A DNA stretch of 64,000 nt from Aulostomus chinensis (GCA_037954235.1 JBBMOA010000007.1:24939457-25003456), one strand, 5' to 3'; counted from the first letter of the stretch, positions 29,606-41,336 are shown. Notes: a model not told the origin generated them from the letters alone. Numbers and translations: made by a program.

Positions 29606-29706
29606 AATTTAACTGTCTCTCTAGCATTTCCTCTTCTCTAATTTAACTGTCTCTCTAGGATTTCCTCTTCTCTAATTTAACTGTCTCTCTAGCATTTCCT
29701 TTCCTC
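29606..29706 (+). repeat. 34-bp tandem repeat, three copies
   Basis: The unit AATTTAACTGTCTCTCTAGC plus ATTTCCTCTTCTCT occurs at 29606-29639, 29640-29673 and 29674-29706. Copy 2 differs at one base (AGGATT for AGCATT) and copy 3 near its end. Near identity indicates a recent expansion. Confidence 0.95.
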
Positions 29707-30309
29707 TGGCTGCCGTCCTATCCACTGCCCTGCCTTAAAGCACTTCAAGAAACTCCCTGACCCAATGTAGATGTCAGATTAGTGTTGAGGAGTCAAACAG
29801 GCAAACAAGCAGTGTGTGTGGCTGTGTAACAGAGACATCCAAACACTCCTCGGTGTATGTGAGGCCCTTGCAAGGTTCACTGTAGGCTGCCGACGCAACA
29901 AAGAGAACCTGTGTTTGACGAGCAGTGCGATGCCAGGCCCAAGCTGAGGTTTCCAGAAGGGTCTGGAACACTCTGAACCCACCTGAGACTACACATCCAT
30001 CCGGAGAGAGAACTCAGAAGGTATTCACTTAGGGAGTGAGTATTTCATGGTAATTCTCACGGTAATCAATAACTGAGTGTCATGTGAGGTCAGGGGTTAT
30101 GTTGTCTCCCGCCCATGTCACCTGTTATCATCTGACAGATTTTTGAACCGTTCAAAACTCCATTCCACGAAAAGCGTCCAAGTAGACCTGGAATAAGATT
30201 TAAGATTGTCATAGTTGATATTTTCTTTCCACATGACTGTACAAGTTTCAACATGATGATTTATGGCTGTAATTTGACTCAAACAAATAAGCCATTAGAC
30301 CTCTGTGAT

Positions 30310-31400
30310 AAAACTGTGCTGAAGCAGCATGAGGCGATACATTCACTTGTAAAGCTTTGAGTGTTCCCAGGAGTGTAGACGCCTCGGTAATTGTGAACAG
30401 GACGAAATGAAAGATTTGGCCATATGGATAAACTGCAGTACTAAGCAGGGAAGGAGGGCCCTGGTCAGGCAGGTGACCAAGAACCGATCTGTCATACTAA
30501 AACCTCTTGGTATGGGATCAGCACTATCTGGGGACTTCGTAAATTTCAGCATACATCCCAGCGAGTGTGCATCAGGGAACACAGATGCTAAAGACGTTGC
30601 CCCCCAAATGATGCCAGAAATTTAACCAACACAGCCTTTTGGCAAAAGGCAAAAAGTAAACAAAAAATTCCTCACAAAAAATACAACCCCAAATTATTGA
30701 GGTGCTTAATCAAAAAGGACTACTAATGCTAACTCAAGACATCTGCGTTTACCAAATGATGGTAGGTAATTGGTCCTCCTGCAGCAGCAGGGGTTTATTT
30801 AGTACTAGCTCCTCCAGTCTTTGTGTTGCCTCGCTAGTCCATTTTTATCACAGATTAGCATGGAATTAAGATCACATACATCCACTGTGATTTTGACGAA
30901 CAGCCAGAGGTACTCAGGTAGTAAAAGTCCTGCGGGAATAGAAGCGAGTTGAATAGAAGAGATCTTCCGCGGTTCTCTGCAGAGATGGCACGATTCCTAG
31001 TGGTACTGTTCTTCACCTGCCACCTCTGCAGAGAAGCATGTATAGTGGCAGCACCATGAATGAATGATGAAAGCAAACAAATGAAGAGAGGTCCTTGAAG
31101 GAAAACCTCAGACTAGGGCGATGTTTGACCTTTCAATACAACAAAGACCTGAAGCAAACGGGCAATACAACTCTGGAGTGGCTTCAGAACAAGTCTCAGA
31201 CTGTCCTTGAGTGGCGAGCCAGTGCCTCTTTAGGCTGAAAGCTCGTAGGAGATACCACACTGCACAGGAAAATTTGGCAAAACTGCTCAAATCCAGATGG
31301 TCAAAGGTTGTTAAGAAGTACCTGTGAAGTCTCACAGCTGTATTTGCTGTTGTAAGGGCTTCTACAACACGCTGAATGAAGAATCTCAATCCATTCAATG
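30310..31400 (+). mobile_element. Decayed Tc1/mariner-family transposase (Tc1-like), nearly full length
   Basis: Pieces of a Tc1-type transposase read in order on the + strand. At 30333-30407 the frame gives KALSVPRSVDASVIVN, resembling the paired-like DNA-binding domain (usual KALNIPRSTVASII). At 30445-30490 it gives RRALVRQVTKNRSV (usual RALVREVTKNP). At 31060-31125 there are fragments of the ILxENL..SDLGR region. Around 31130-31220 it gives QYNKDLKQTGNTTLEWLQ then VLEWRASAS, corresponding to QDNDPKHTAKTTQEWL and VLEWPSQSPDLNPIE. The end at 31300-31375 reads LTAVFAVVRASTTR and a stop. The span, about 1.05 kb, fits a whole transposase gene. The catalytic Asp of the QDND motif is replaced and the PDLNPIE motif is lost, and there are many stops and frameshifts, so it is inactive. 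The part at 30640-30970 is not alignable by eye. No clear terminal inverted repeats were found. Confidence 0.85.
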
Positions 31401-31423
31401 TATGCAATGTGCGGAGTACATAT

Positions 31424-31487
31424 TGTGTGTATGTGTTTGCGTGTGTGCTTGTGTGTGCGTGTGTGCATGTGTGTGTTTGCGTGTATG
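31424..31487 (+). repeat. Imperfect TG repeat
   Basis: TG-rich tract with GC, TT and AT interruptions, lying between the Tc1 remnant and the LINE-type tail. Similar imperfect tracts are at 33552-33640 and 37272-37302. Confidence 0.85.
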
Positions 31488-31529
31488 GCTTGGTTTTAGG
31501 GTCGCGATGAGAATTAGACAGTACATTGC

Positions 31530-31625
31530 CTTTTATGTGAAACCTGCTGTCTTGGCTGTCTTGGATCTCAGTGGGACTACTCTTGATTAAATAAAGCTTA
31601 ATAAAAAAATGATAATAAAAGAGTT
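31530..31625 (+). mobile_element. LINE-type 3' tail (fish non-LTR retrotransposon remnant)
   Basis: The segment reads like the 3' end of a very common teleost non-LTR element: a TGTCTTGG block, GGATCTCAGTGGGACTAC, then TTAAATAAAG and an A-rich tail with TAATAAAA units. It lies just downstream of the Tc1 remnant, with an imperfect TG repeat between. The exact family cannot be named from memory. Confidence 0.5.
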
Positions 31626-32881
31626 AGACAGGGTAAGGGGCTTACCGATGAATATGAACGAACGCCAATGACGGGTCCCCACGATGCCAGTAATACAAAT
31701 TTTTGCATGCATATGTATATTATTTTGTACCCCTCAAGCCTCCAGGGAGAAAAATAACCATTTCATAACATGAAATCTTGGCATTCAGCACAACGTGATT
31801 TGAAGGATGATTGGTTGAGCTAATTGCTCCCTTATATGAACAGCAAATCTGAGCCTGAATATCATTTCACATCAGCCCTCCTGAAAAATAGCAGCAGTGT
31901 AAGGAAAGATTTCTTCATACCACAGTCTATCAGGCCAGTATCATTAAGCCTCACTATATAGCTGCCAAGCCATCAATGAGCAGGAGTGAACACCACAGAT
32001 GGCCTAATATACATTACATACTCGGTGTTTGATATAGGGATGGTATATGAAAAGACACTTTGACAGTGCCAAAACAGCAAAACCACATTCTTATATCCAA
32101 ACATATCAGGCCATTGCTATAAAAGCCTCGATCTGCCACAAGCAATGCTGAAGATAAACAGCATGCAATCCATGAGGGCAGTGGCATATAGATATGGAGC
32201 AGACTGAGAATAACCAAACATTATTTTAATGTTTTCGACATGTAGCTGATGCACTCATCGAGAGCTGTTCAACCCATCAGGAGAATAATGAAATTCTGAA
32301 GCACGCAACGGGGGTCGGCAGTTTCATGTCGATCTCACAGAAAATACAAGAAAATACATGCGACCGCGACCTCTTAACACAGAGTAGCACTTGATAGCAC
32401 GAAATGCGTGAGTATGATGTTGCTGCACCACGGAGACAATGCCAATGGAAATAAATGAGGTTTTTCTCTCAAAGTGGACACACGAAATCCCTGGTTGAAC
32501 AACATCATGCGATGAGCATTGTTGTTGAGACAAGATAGCCTACGTAAGCGGGGGTCGGTCCCACTTCATAGCAGGAGATGGGTATTCGAGTCCCATTGAC
32601 AACGCTGCACATCATGATGTTAAAACAAACCACGTTCTTTTCCGAACATGAACCGAGTGTTTTTTTTCCTAAACTTAACCAGACCTTAACTCTATTGTCC
32701 ACATTATATAACATTACTTTCCAACAGTGAATGCCAGTCCCCTGGCTCCCAAAAGAAACCCTTGAAGTATGCTTGAGCCAGACCTCCATTTGCTCCCTAT
32801 GTGCTGGCTGGCACCTTGCGCAGCGGCCTTTAGCATCAGCGTGGGTGTGAGTGTGTGAATGAGGCTGCCGAGGGGATAAAG

Positions 32882-33000
32882 ATTTCTACAATTTCTACAA
32901 TTTCTACAATTTCATTTAGCAGACGCTTTTGTCCAGAGCGACGTACAAGATGACATGAATGCATGTCCTGCAATGTCTTCTTGAAGCTCAGCTAAGGACA
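32882..33000 (+). repeat. 9-bp tandem repeat followed by SINE/LINE core-like segment
   Basis: Three copies of ATTTCTACA (32882-32908) run into ATTTCATTTAGCAGACGC...TTTTGTCCAGAGCGACGTACAA. The latter is a segment that recurs throughout teleost genomes as part of short interspersed or L2-like elements. The family name is not certain. Confidence 0.55.
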
Positions 33001-34969
33001 TTGACTGACTGGATTAAAGACAATATGAAAGATATTCAAAGAACATCTGCCTTTGGCAGACAAGAGTCTTTTTTAATCAGTATTTTTTAGTAACGTCTCT
33101 GTGACTCAGCAGATAAATTCCACCGCCTGACCCCTGCAAACCAGTTCCTTCCCGACAGCCGATTTGTCTTCGTGACTGCTATTGTTAAACATGTGAAAAT
33201 GTGTGGGATTTATATCTCTGTGACCTTGATTGGAATGCCAAAACATTATCAATTGCTAGAGGATAAAACACAAAACATAATGTATCAGGTGCATTTTTGA
33301 AATTCTAGTTGATTTCTCAATGAACTTGGCCCTTGTTTTCCCAGTGCAACTTGAGGCCAAGCCTTCCTGGTTTGTATGTGTCTTCACAAAAGCGGGCCGC
33401 AGAGTGTGCTCAAATGCAAGGGGACGGAAACGCACGCTGTTTGAGGTAGGTGCAGTGCAAACACAGACAGTGCATGGGTCATTGTGTGTGTGAGAGAGGA
33501 GAATGTACGACCCATTCACATTGCAAACACTTCCAGCTGGCTGGGGTGAGGTTGTGTGCATGTGTTGCATTTGTGTTTGTGTGTGCGTGTGTGCGCGCGT
33601 GTGTGTACTCGTATGTGTGTCAGTGCGTGCCTGTGCAAGTGGCCATGCACTTGTGCCTGTCCAAAGCCACGGTCAGCTACAAATATGGGGCCACACCTTA
33701 AGTCAATGCTCTCTGTTTAGCTTCCACAGGTATGTAAACTCCAACGTCAAAGCATGCATTTGATGTATCCGCAAAGTTTACCCGAAAGGGGAGGAAAGTT
33801 AATACCTAATTCAGTTTTGCAACGCTATCTTATTGATATTCTGGCCTATTGGAGCAAAACATGCTGTTCACTAATAGCGTGCAGCAAATGGGACCAATAT
33901 GTGATGGAATCACTGATGCAAGATGGTGATTTAAAGTACTAAAGCCACTCTGGAGTGCTAAACTGTCCTGTAAATGTCAAAAAGGAACCTCAAACTTACA
34001 GTTTTATGTCACTGATGCCACGTTAATGCCCAATTTTAAAGTCAAGCCGCTTTTTTTAAAAAACAAAACAGCACTTATCCTGTTAAATCGTTACTTCTGA
34101 ACACAGGGAACATATTATGATATTAATCATTCTGATGAAATCCCATCTCAAGTGCCAAATCGACTCTGTCTGTTCTTAGACCTTTTCTCATATCCTCAGG
34201 CTTATTAGAGGGCAACAAAGAATATTGCTTGCATTTGCTCCACTGCACACAAGGTCTGGCCTCATTGCTGCAGACACAAGCCATATGCCTGTCACATTTT
34301 ATTGTCAATGTAAATATTTGGGTTATATTCTCAGACCAAAGGGACTGTATGTGGTGTTTTTTAAGGGTGGGGGGGGATCTTTTTTTTTTTTTTTTTTAGT
34401 GACAAAGTTTCTATTTGTGATCTCTGTCTCTAACTTCACCTCTCATCTCCTATTAAGTCAAAACTGACTGTTTCCATGAGAATGTAAAAACAGCAGTAAT
34501 GAACCCTTAATGCTCTCCGCCATACACCACATGTCCCTGAAACACAACACTCATTCCCCTCCGCGGATGTCCCATTCTCATTATAACTGACAGGCTCGTC
34601 CGCAAACTGTGTCACAACCACCTCCTGTCCATCTGATTTCAATTCAAGCATCTGCAAACAAATAGTTTCTTCATCCCAATCAGGCCATGACTTTATAACA
34701 TTTTCTCATTGGGATTTAGAGGATGTACGTGGCCGCGCGATGTGTATCAGCTAAGGGTTAGCATGTTGGTCAGGATGTGGGTGCACATTTTCAATTTATT
34801 TTGATCCTAAGACATAATATTCTTTCAATCTGGTGCCCCAAACTGAGTCTTATGACTATTGTTTCTGACATTTTGGAAGGACAGCTTAGCAATCAAAACA
34901 ATTGTTTCAAAGAAAAAAAAAAATCAACATAACAGATAATAAGTTAATATTTTTATGTTGTTCAGTTCA

Positions 34970-35250
34970 ATTCTATTCTTTATTGTTCCGCTGGGGGACA
35001 TTCGGCTTGCGGCTTGAGCACAACAGTACACACATAGCAGCACAATAACTCAAAACAGCCCAACAGTAAGATCTACAAAAAATAAAAAACAGAAATTAAA
35101 CTGATCGATTTGGATGTCAGAGGATAAAGTACTTACAGAAGTGAGTAAAACGTGCATAAATACAATGTAACATTACAAAAATTGTAGGGATTATTTGAAA
35201 AAGAATATTGGCTGAAATATGGATTTTAAGAATTGTTTATAACCTAAGAT
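34970..35250 (-). mobile_element. LINE 3'-end-like interspersed repeat
   Basis: TTCTTTATTGTTCCGCTGGGGGACATTC followed by CTTGC and an A-rich stretch with ATAAATACAATGTAA resembles the reverse-oriented 3' end of fish non-LTR elements (consensus type ctttattgatccccaggggaaattc). It is diverged, and only the first 60 bases are persuasive. Confidence 0.4.
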
Positions 35251-38200
35251 CAGTGCCTCGACCCCAAAAAGGCGAGTGTCAGTCAAGTTATTACCATATG
35301 GGAAGTAACACTACTCTTCTTTGCTCTGATATCTGTTGTTTTGGGTATTAAAGGTAATAAATCATCAGTTATCCTGGCATCTTTCCATATCTTTGTCAGG
35401 AGTCTTTAATAACCACATTTGAAGGATAAATCAAAAAAAATAGTGGCGTATTGGTTTAGCCCTATTTTATTATACTTCTGTAACATTAGTCTAATGTTCG
35501 CGTGTAAATCATTTGTTTAAAAGAGAAAATAAAACAATTTGAGACAAAACATTCATTTCCCCATAACACGCATATCACTCTACATGGATTCATTAAAAAA
35601 GTGTTGACAGTTTTGCACCGCAAAAGAAGAAACCCAAAGGTGCGCGTGGTGTTTTCTACTCATCTAAAAAAGTAAAAGCAAACTATCATCTGTTTGTTCT
35701 TGCATGCAAATATCACTGACTCTTGCTCAGGGGCATATTAATTCTTGTTGAATCTCACGCAGTAATTAGTATATGCATATCACTTTTGGATACAAAATAA
35801 CTCCACGCACACCCACGAGCTAGAAACCCAGTAGCGACAAAACCTAATCTCTGTCACTGAAAATGACTTCTTTTCTTTCCTCTTCAGCTATTTCATTCAT
35901 TTTACTGAATGTGCTCTTGAATACAGGCTGCAGCTTTTGGCGTGTTGTTCCAGACTGTCAGATTTGGGTAAACTGATCCTGCCTCTCTGTTCTGTCTCGC
36001 GGCCCTGGCCTGATCAGGAAAACACCCATGACAGTTTGGCTAGCAGCCTTGCTAAGAAGCGAGTCCTATTTAAAATAGCAACATTGCACATTAGTGATTG
36101 AAGGTTTTAACATGAGAAAAAACACTGCTCTCCCCTCTGGGTTTCAGTTCAAGTGTTATACAAGCAGTACCAGACACTAGGGAGAGGGGCTGACCCTCAT
36201 AAAAGCCATTTTTTGTGGAGAGGGCATTTAGTCTGGGACCGTTGCAGATGGCAGATCTACTTGTGTGTACTCGCGCACACAAACGAGCCAATGAGGACCT
36301 GATATAAATCAGCGAATATTGTGAGAAATCAATCAGACCACACCCTGTTTGCCCTTTCCACAGCTGTGACTGAGCAGGAGAGAGGAAAAGGTCAAACCCA
36401 TTGGTCAGGATGGGAGGGCTGGTAAGCTTAGTTTAACCTTTGACCTCGTTAGATAAATGAACAGACATGTGACATCCAGATCCGAAGGTTCACTTTCCCT
36501 GTGAATCCACTTCTTCCTGGGCAGATCACCTTCCTGCTATAACTAACATAATCTGGTTAATAGAGGGAAGTGTTAAGATCAAGGAGAACGCAGGGTTGGA
36601 GGGAGAGGGCAGGCGGCGAGGGGGACTCTGGTGGGAGTACATACAGTACTAGCCTTTCTCACCCCCCTCTTGCCTGGGGCCCAGTGTGGATGTGGTGGAC
36701 CCAGCCCCAGACGCCACTCCATGGTTTGGCACGCTTTGTATTTCAGCCATCTCACTGTTTCCAGCTGAACCAGCTCCCATGCAAACACATGGGCAACTGG
36801 TGGGTTTTCTTATTTAGTTGTCGGTCAAGAGTACTTAATAATATTCAAAATGACAGTGCGACATATCATCCCATACTTGCCAAAATATGATCCCCCTTCT
36901 TTTTTCCTTTTCCCCCAATATTTTCCTCTCTACAGTTTGGGAAGAATGCATGCAGATGAAAAGGAACAGATACACAATGGTGCAATCTTGAAAACGTTCT
37001 GGCTGACAGTTATTAAAGTAATAGCGCAGACAGAGAGGAGGGTAAATAAAGAGCAAGGAGGACAGTGACCTCCTTTCAGGAGACTGGAGGAGGATATATT
37101 TCAAATACAATGGGCTGCAAGGCAGTATAAAGCACGAGCAGTGATGTGGCGTATGACTTACTTAGATTGATATGTCCTTGCTGACCCAAATGCTCTCATC
37201 CCTGCCTCAGCTTTTTGAAGTTAAATAAACAGTGTGTCACAAGATCCTCCAAATACCACCCAAGTGCTACAGTGTGTGTGTATGTGTGTGTGTGTGTGAG
37301 AATCTCTGTGTGTGTCCGCAGTGCTTGTGTCTACAGTTTGATTTGTGGGTCTGCACGGATACGTGCTGTAAATGAGGACACAGAGGGAGATAGTATGAAT
37401 TAGCATGCACTGGAGTGTGTGTGCGGGGACAAGCAAGCAAGCGTTGATGTGTGTGAACTGTCTGCGATGACAATGGTGGGCGACAAACAATGCTGACGCA
37501 TATTATCCCTGGTCTTGATCCTGCTTTAATAAAAACCGTTGGCCCTTTGAAAATTTTAATTAAACTAAATAGAACCATCCCCACCCAAGCCCCGACGATG
37601 AGCTATGTACATCTGAAGACAAACAAGGCCATCTTTTACGGGGTAGACATCAAATATATGTCTTTTATATGTCACCCGCTCCCGCGTGTTGACTTTCATT
37701 ATTTCTAAAATCCATCTGGAATTTTGATGGGCATGTTTTGAAGGAAAAGGCCTTGAAACCACAATGCAGAGATGTCTTGAAACAAAAGTCTCTGCGGTTT
37801 TGTCTGTTTCTCGTGGTCAACAACAGCCTGGCAGTCTGTGCACAGATAGCTCATGTCTGTAATTTTAGTTTATGCCATCATTATTACAACACGTTAGCCG
37901 TTCTTCAGGCAGTTTCTTGGAAATATGCTGCACTCATGTGTATTTAAAAAAAAAAAACTGTACTCACATAATAAAATTCTGAGAAGATGATTCCTCAGAT
38001 TTTTATCTGCTAGCCAACCCGATGAGAAAGTAGGCAGATATGTGATGCTTGGACAGAAGACAACTTCTTCAGATTAGTCTTTTTAATAGGAAAATATCTT
38101 TTAAAGGACTGTCTATAAAAAAAAACAACACAATATTGAATTTAAACCAAAATGTAACTTTTACCTTAATCAAAAATTGTGTTGAAAAAAGAAAACAACC

Positions 38201-38484
38201 TGCAAAAAAGTAGCACCACTTTCAAAATATGTCACAATGTAAATATTCAGTCCGTGATGCTGTTGCAAGAAAAAAGTTAGAACAAACTGTGATGGTGAAA
38301 AGCATCAGTGTGTACAAGACACGTCAGATTCTCATGTGTTTTATTGCTCTGATGCTTCCTGTTTGTTCTATTTTTCCAGTAAAATAAGATCACATGCTTC
38401 CAGGCTCAATATTCATCCTCTTTTGAAAGGACTTTGATGTGCAGTGCCAGAGGTTATCTGTGTGACCACCGGATCTGTTCACTG

Positions 38485-38497
38485 CCACCAGAGGGAG
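38485..38497 (+). promoter_or_regulatory. CTCF-like motif upstream of wnt7b
   Basis: CCACCAGAGGGAG on the + strand, about 1 kb before wnt7b exon 1A; a good but not perfect CTCF core. Confidence 0.35.
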
Positions 38498-38859
38498 TCT
38501 TCTGAGTCAAAACAGCTCCCAGAGGAGTTGACTGTGTAGTCTGAGCATCTGCTCAAAATCCACAACACCCTGGCTCAACACAAGCCATCTCAGTGTTTTG
38601 TTTTGTTTTTTTTTAATGTTGTTTTGTTTATGCAATTCATTTTTAATTAGAATGGCCGATAGAGCCTCAGTGACTTGACGCCAGTTCATTATTACAAGTC
38701 ATTATTAGTCATGCAATGCTATGTTTTATTCACACAGCTGGAAAGCCATTCCTCGTCTGCTTAACTTTATGGGGCTTACTGTTGTGGTGCAGCCCATCAG
38801 GGGAACCCACACAGTTGGGGCAATGCCCAAGTTGCAAGCAACAAGCACCACTACAGCCC

Positions 38860-39468
38860 CAACTTCAGGCCTATAAAAGGCCATGTCTCTTCATCCCTTG
38901 TAGTTTGTACTATAGCCTACAACAACTACACGTGTAGAGCTCCAAGTGGAAGCCCGTCCCTTTCCCTGCAGATGCATACTGGAGGAGGCGTGTAGCCCTT
39001 GTTGTTACCTGTATGAGAGTACCTGCTTGTTGAAAGTTATGGACCGAATATGTCTACAAAGAAAGTTTTTTTTTTTTTTAACAAAAAGTTGGCAGTGACT
39101 GCAAACTTCCTTTTTTTTTCTTACCTGCCAGGCGCAGCAAATGGGAATAGTTAATTAGGCTCTGCCGTGAAAGAAAGGACGAATAGGAGGCACTTCCTCC
39201 AAGAACTCATTCACCTTTCAAGTCCGACCCTCTCTCGAGTTTCATTTTGGCGTTCTCAGCCACTTTTCAGGTCGTCATCAGCATCTTACCTGTGCTGCTG
39301 GACCATGGATTTCATCCGCTCGAAGATTTCAAAGGCGCTTCAGCTCGGTGTTGCGGAAAATCGGCGGTTTACGTGCATTTGGAAGGGTTAGGACACCTGC
39401 CAATGTGAAAGGAAAGCGTGACCACTTCATGTTACAGTACATGGCCTCTGGACAAAGTGGGAACGATC
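38860..39468 (+). promoter_or_regulatory. wnt7b: Candidate promoter and 5' leader for wnt7b exon 1A
   Basis: A canonical TATA-like motif, TATAAAAGG, is at 38872-38880, about 590 bases upstream of the exon 1A start. If used, transcription would begin near 38900-38910. The sequence between about 39220 and 39380 has more CpG than its surroundings, as is common for 5' leaders. The leader would contain several upstream ATGs. No splice site is needed to connect it, but an untranslated exon farther upstream cannot be excluded. The TATA assignment is motif-based only. Confidence 0.35.
39305..39391 (+). promoter_or_regulatory. Upstream ORF in exon 1A leader (28 codons)
   Basis: The ATG at 39305 is in a near-ideal initiation context (accATGG) and opens a 28-codon frame starting MDFIRSKISKALQLG, closed by a stop at 39389-39391, 77 bases before the wnt7b start. 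A second pair of out-of-frame ATGs at 39429 and 39441 opens a frame that overlaps the wnt7b start. If the transcript includes this region, these would be expected to reduce translation from 39469. No similarity is claimed for the short peptides. Confidence 0.4.
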
Positions 39469-39539
39469 ATGCACAAACCCCTCCGAAAGCGGAGTATCTA
39501 CGTGTTCCTGTGTTTTGGCATCATATACCTCAGACTTGG
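39469..39539 (+). CDS. wnt7b: wnt7b first coding exon 1A (signal peptide, canonical isoform)
   Basis: This exon encodes the N-terminus of the secreted Wnt7b glycoprotein, a Frizzled ligand that enters the ER through a signal peptide. Translation from the ATG at 39469 begins MHKPLRKRSIYVFLCFG and continues IIYLRLG: a basic n-region followed by a hydrophobic core. From memory the mammalian WNT7B start is MHRNFRKWIFYVFLCFG, so the YVFLCFG core is conserved. The exon ends CTTGG before a consensus donor gtgagt at 39540, leaving two bases of codon 24, which exon 2 completes as Gly. The start has A at -3. Several out-of-frame upstream ATGs precede it. It is joined to exon 2 after a 6.65 kb intron. 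It is too short to be found by ORF length; the call rests on similarity, phase and splice site. Transcript data are absent, so the 5' end is unknown. Confidence 0.9.
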
Positions 39540-40499
39540 GTGAGTTTGTGTTACCTGTGATTACCTGCCATTCACTAGACAATTACATTCAGTTACTCAA
39601 AACACATAAACACCACAAGGAAGCGTCGGTTACTCTTTAGCGAGGCGTTTAAAAAATATGTTTGCAGGTGTAAACGGAGAGAAAAACAAGATCATGTCCA
39701 CGCTTTCACCTGAGGAATGTGTTGTGCGTAAAATGAATGCCAGCAGTCCTGATCGCTTCATACTGGTTCTTTAGGTCTCTGATTATGTGAGAACCTCTAG
39801 TTCACCCCATGAGACTCCTGCTCTTTTGTCACACAAGATCATTTGAGCCACTGTCTTCACATTCAGCGCTCCACTGCATACCTTTATTAATAGCGGCAGC
39901 TTGAGTTGTATTTCCACATTCCATTGCCCGGACTGAGTTTTTACCTGTTTTGCAATGCTTCACCTTGATGCATTTCGCTGCTGCAGTGCCTCGGATCATA
40001 ATATCAGTTAGACACACGGAGAAAACTAATCCTGTCTTGTGAAAAGCAATTTTGTCGTATTTTAATTATGTTCCCCGCTGGATATGCGTCGGAACGATGT
40101 GTGGAATTTGTGAAATGTTTACTAAGATAAAAGTTGCGAAATCTCCTCTTGAAATTAGATTTTTTTTTTTTTTGCACCAGAGGTCAAGAGCAGCATGTGA
40201 AGATGCAACGTTATAAACCCTGTAATGCATTCATAAAATCAAGCCAAATCCTCACATTAGTTTTATAATGATTTTTTTTTAAGTGATGAAACCGCACGAG
40301 TGCTTTGATAAGAATAAGACAAATCCATAGGGTACATCGGTACAAGTGTGTATTTGTTGAGATTCACTACAACCACAAATGAACCAAACACAAAATTGTC
40401 CGCCCTCCCTGCAAGGAACCTCGTGTGGAGTGAAGCGTGAAACTGACTTCAAGCTCCACAGATGCTCATATCACATGACAGTAGCTCCAATATGGGGTT

Positions 40500-40517
40500 G
40501 GGGGGGGGGGGGGGGGG
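40500..40517 (+). repeat. G18 homopolymer in intron 1
   Basis: Eighteen consecutive G bases follow a nearby GGGG, 1 kb downstream of exon 1A. Such a run can form G-quadruplex DNA or RNA on the transcribed sense strand, and its length is likely unreliable in assembly. Confidence 0.9.
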
Positions 40518-41248
40518 CACCTATCTCCGTGTTTACTAAGGTCGACCGTTTGGCTCATTCCTTCCATCCCCTCACTCTCGCTAAATCTTTCATTGTACCC
40601 TCTTCATTCACAATGGTTGGAGCCTGCAGGTGTTGAGTGACAGTCAGATACTGAAGCGATAAAAGAAGAGAAAAAAAAAGAAAAGAAGAAGCTCTCCACT
40701 TGAAGCTCTTAAGACAAAATATCTCCCGAGTATTTTATTTCTTTGCTCGGATTCAAATCTAGACAAGAACGAGAGATGCGTAGTAACATGCGCCAATACG
40801 GTTCACGCAGAGATGTACAAGCAGGAAAAAAAAAAACGGATATATGAATGATTTGAGATGACAAACACCATCGGAGCGCACCAGACAGGCAGACGGAGCA
40901 GAAATATTATCGACGCCTATTGTAACCACAGGAAATAATTAGGGCACTGAAGACTATTTTTGAGGCCCATAAATATGTCTTTATAAAATATTATAGAAAC
41001 GCTCGCCATCCTTCGGAAGACAGCTAAAAAGGAATATCAGAGACATTTTTTTTTTCAGCAGGACGTCGCTTGCCCGCACAGGAACGTGATGAGAGTAATG
41101 TGTGTCATTTTAGAAAGACTTCTTACATGACACCAACTTGTTGATTCAGAATGACTCATCCTTCCAGAGAAATGTGCTGATTTCGTTACACAAGGATCCG
41201 TGATGACGGTGTGAGGCTCGAGCAGTCTATGTTTGTTTATTTTCAGCT

Positions 41249-41336
41249 GGATGGTGGGGTTGGTGGGTGGGGGGTGGAGGGGTGGGATGGGTTGATGGTG
41301 ATAGTGGTGGTGATGAAGTGGGGGGGGGGGGGGGGG
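41249..41336 (+). repeat. G-rich tract with G17 run upstream of exon 1B
   Basis: A G/GGT-rich stretch (several GGG and GGTGG blocks) ends in 17 consecutive G bases at 41320-41336. It sits about 490 bases before exon 1B and is a strong candidate G-quadruplex region. Apparent proline/histidine-rich frames on the reverse strand are by-products of this composition. Confidence 0.85.

Larger units (their letters stand above)
12961..30300. other. Intergenic, no gene seen
   Basis: Microsatellites, a SINE and CTCF-like motifs are listed separately. Two stretches look like unique, non-repetitive sequence with dense short motifs (22640-22790 and 23420-23620) and could be conserved regulatory elements. 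Overlapping open frames of 123 codons (+, 28712-29083) and 191 codons (-, 28457-29032) are present without recognisable domains and are not called genes. Confidence 0.55.
33001..38860. other. Intergenic upstream of wnt7b, no gene seen
   Basis: Mostly AT-rich unique sequence with one LINE-like fragment and imperfect TG repeats. A T18 run at 34381-34398 follows a G-rich stretch. No exon could be supported on either strand. Confidence 0.55.
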
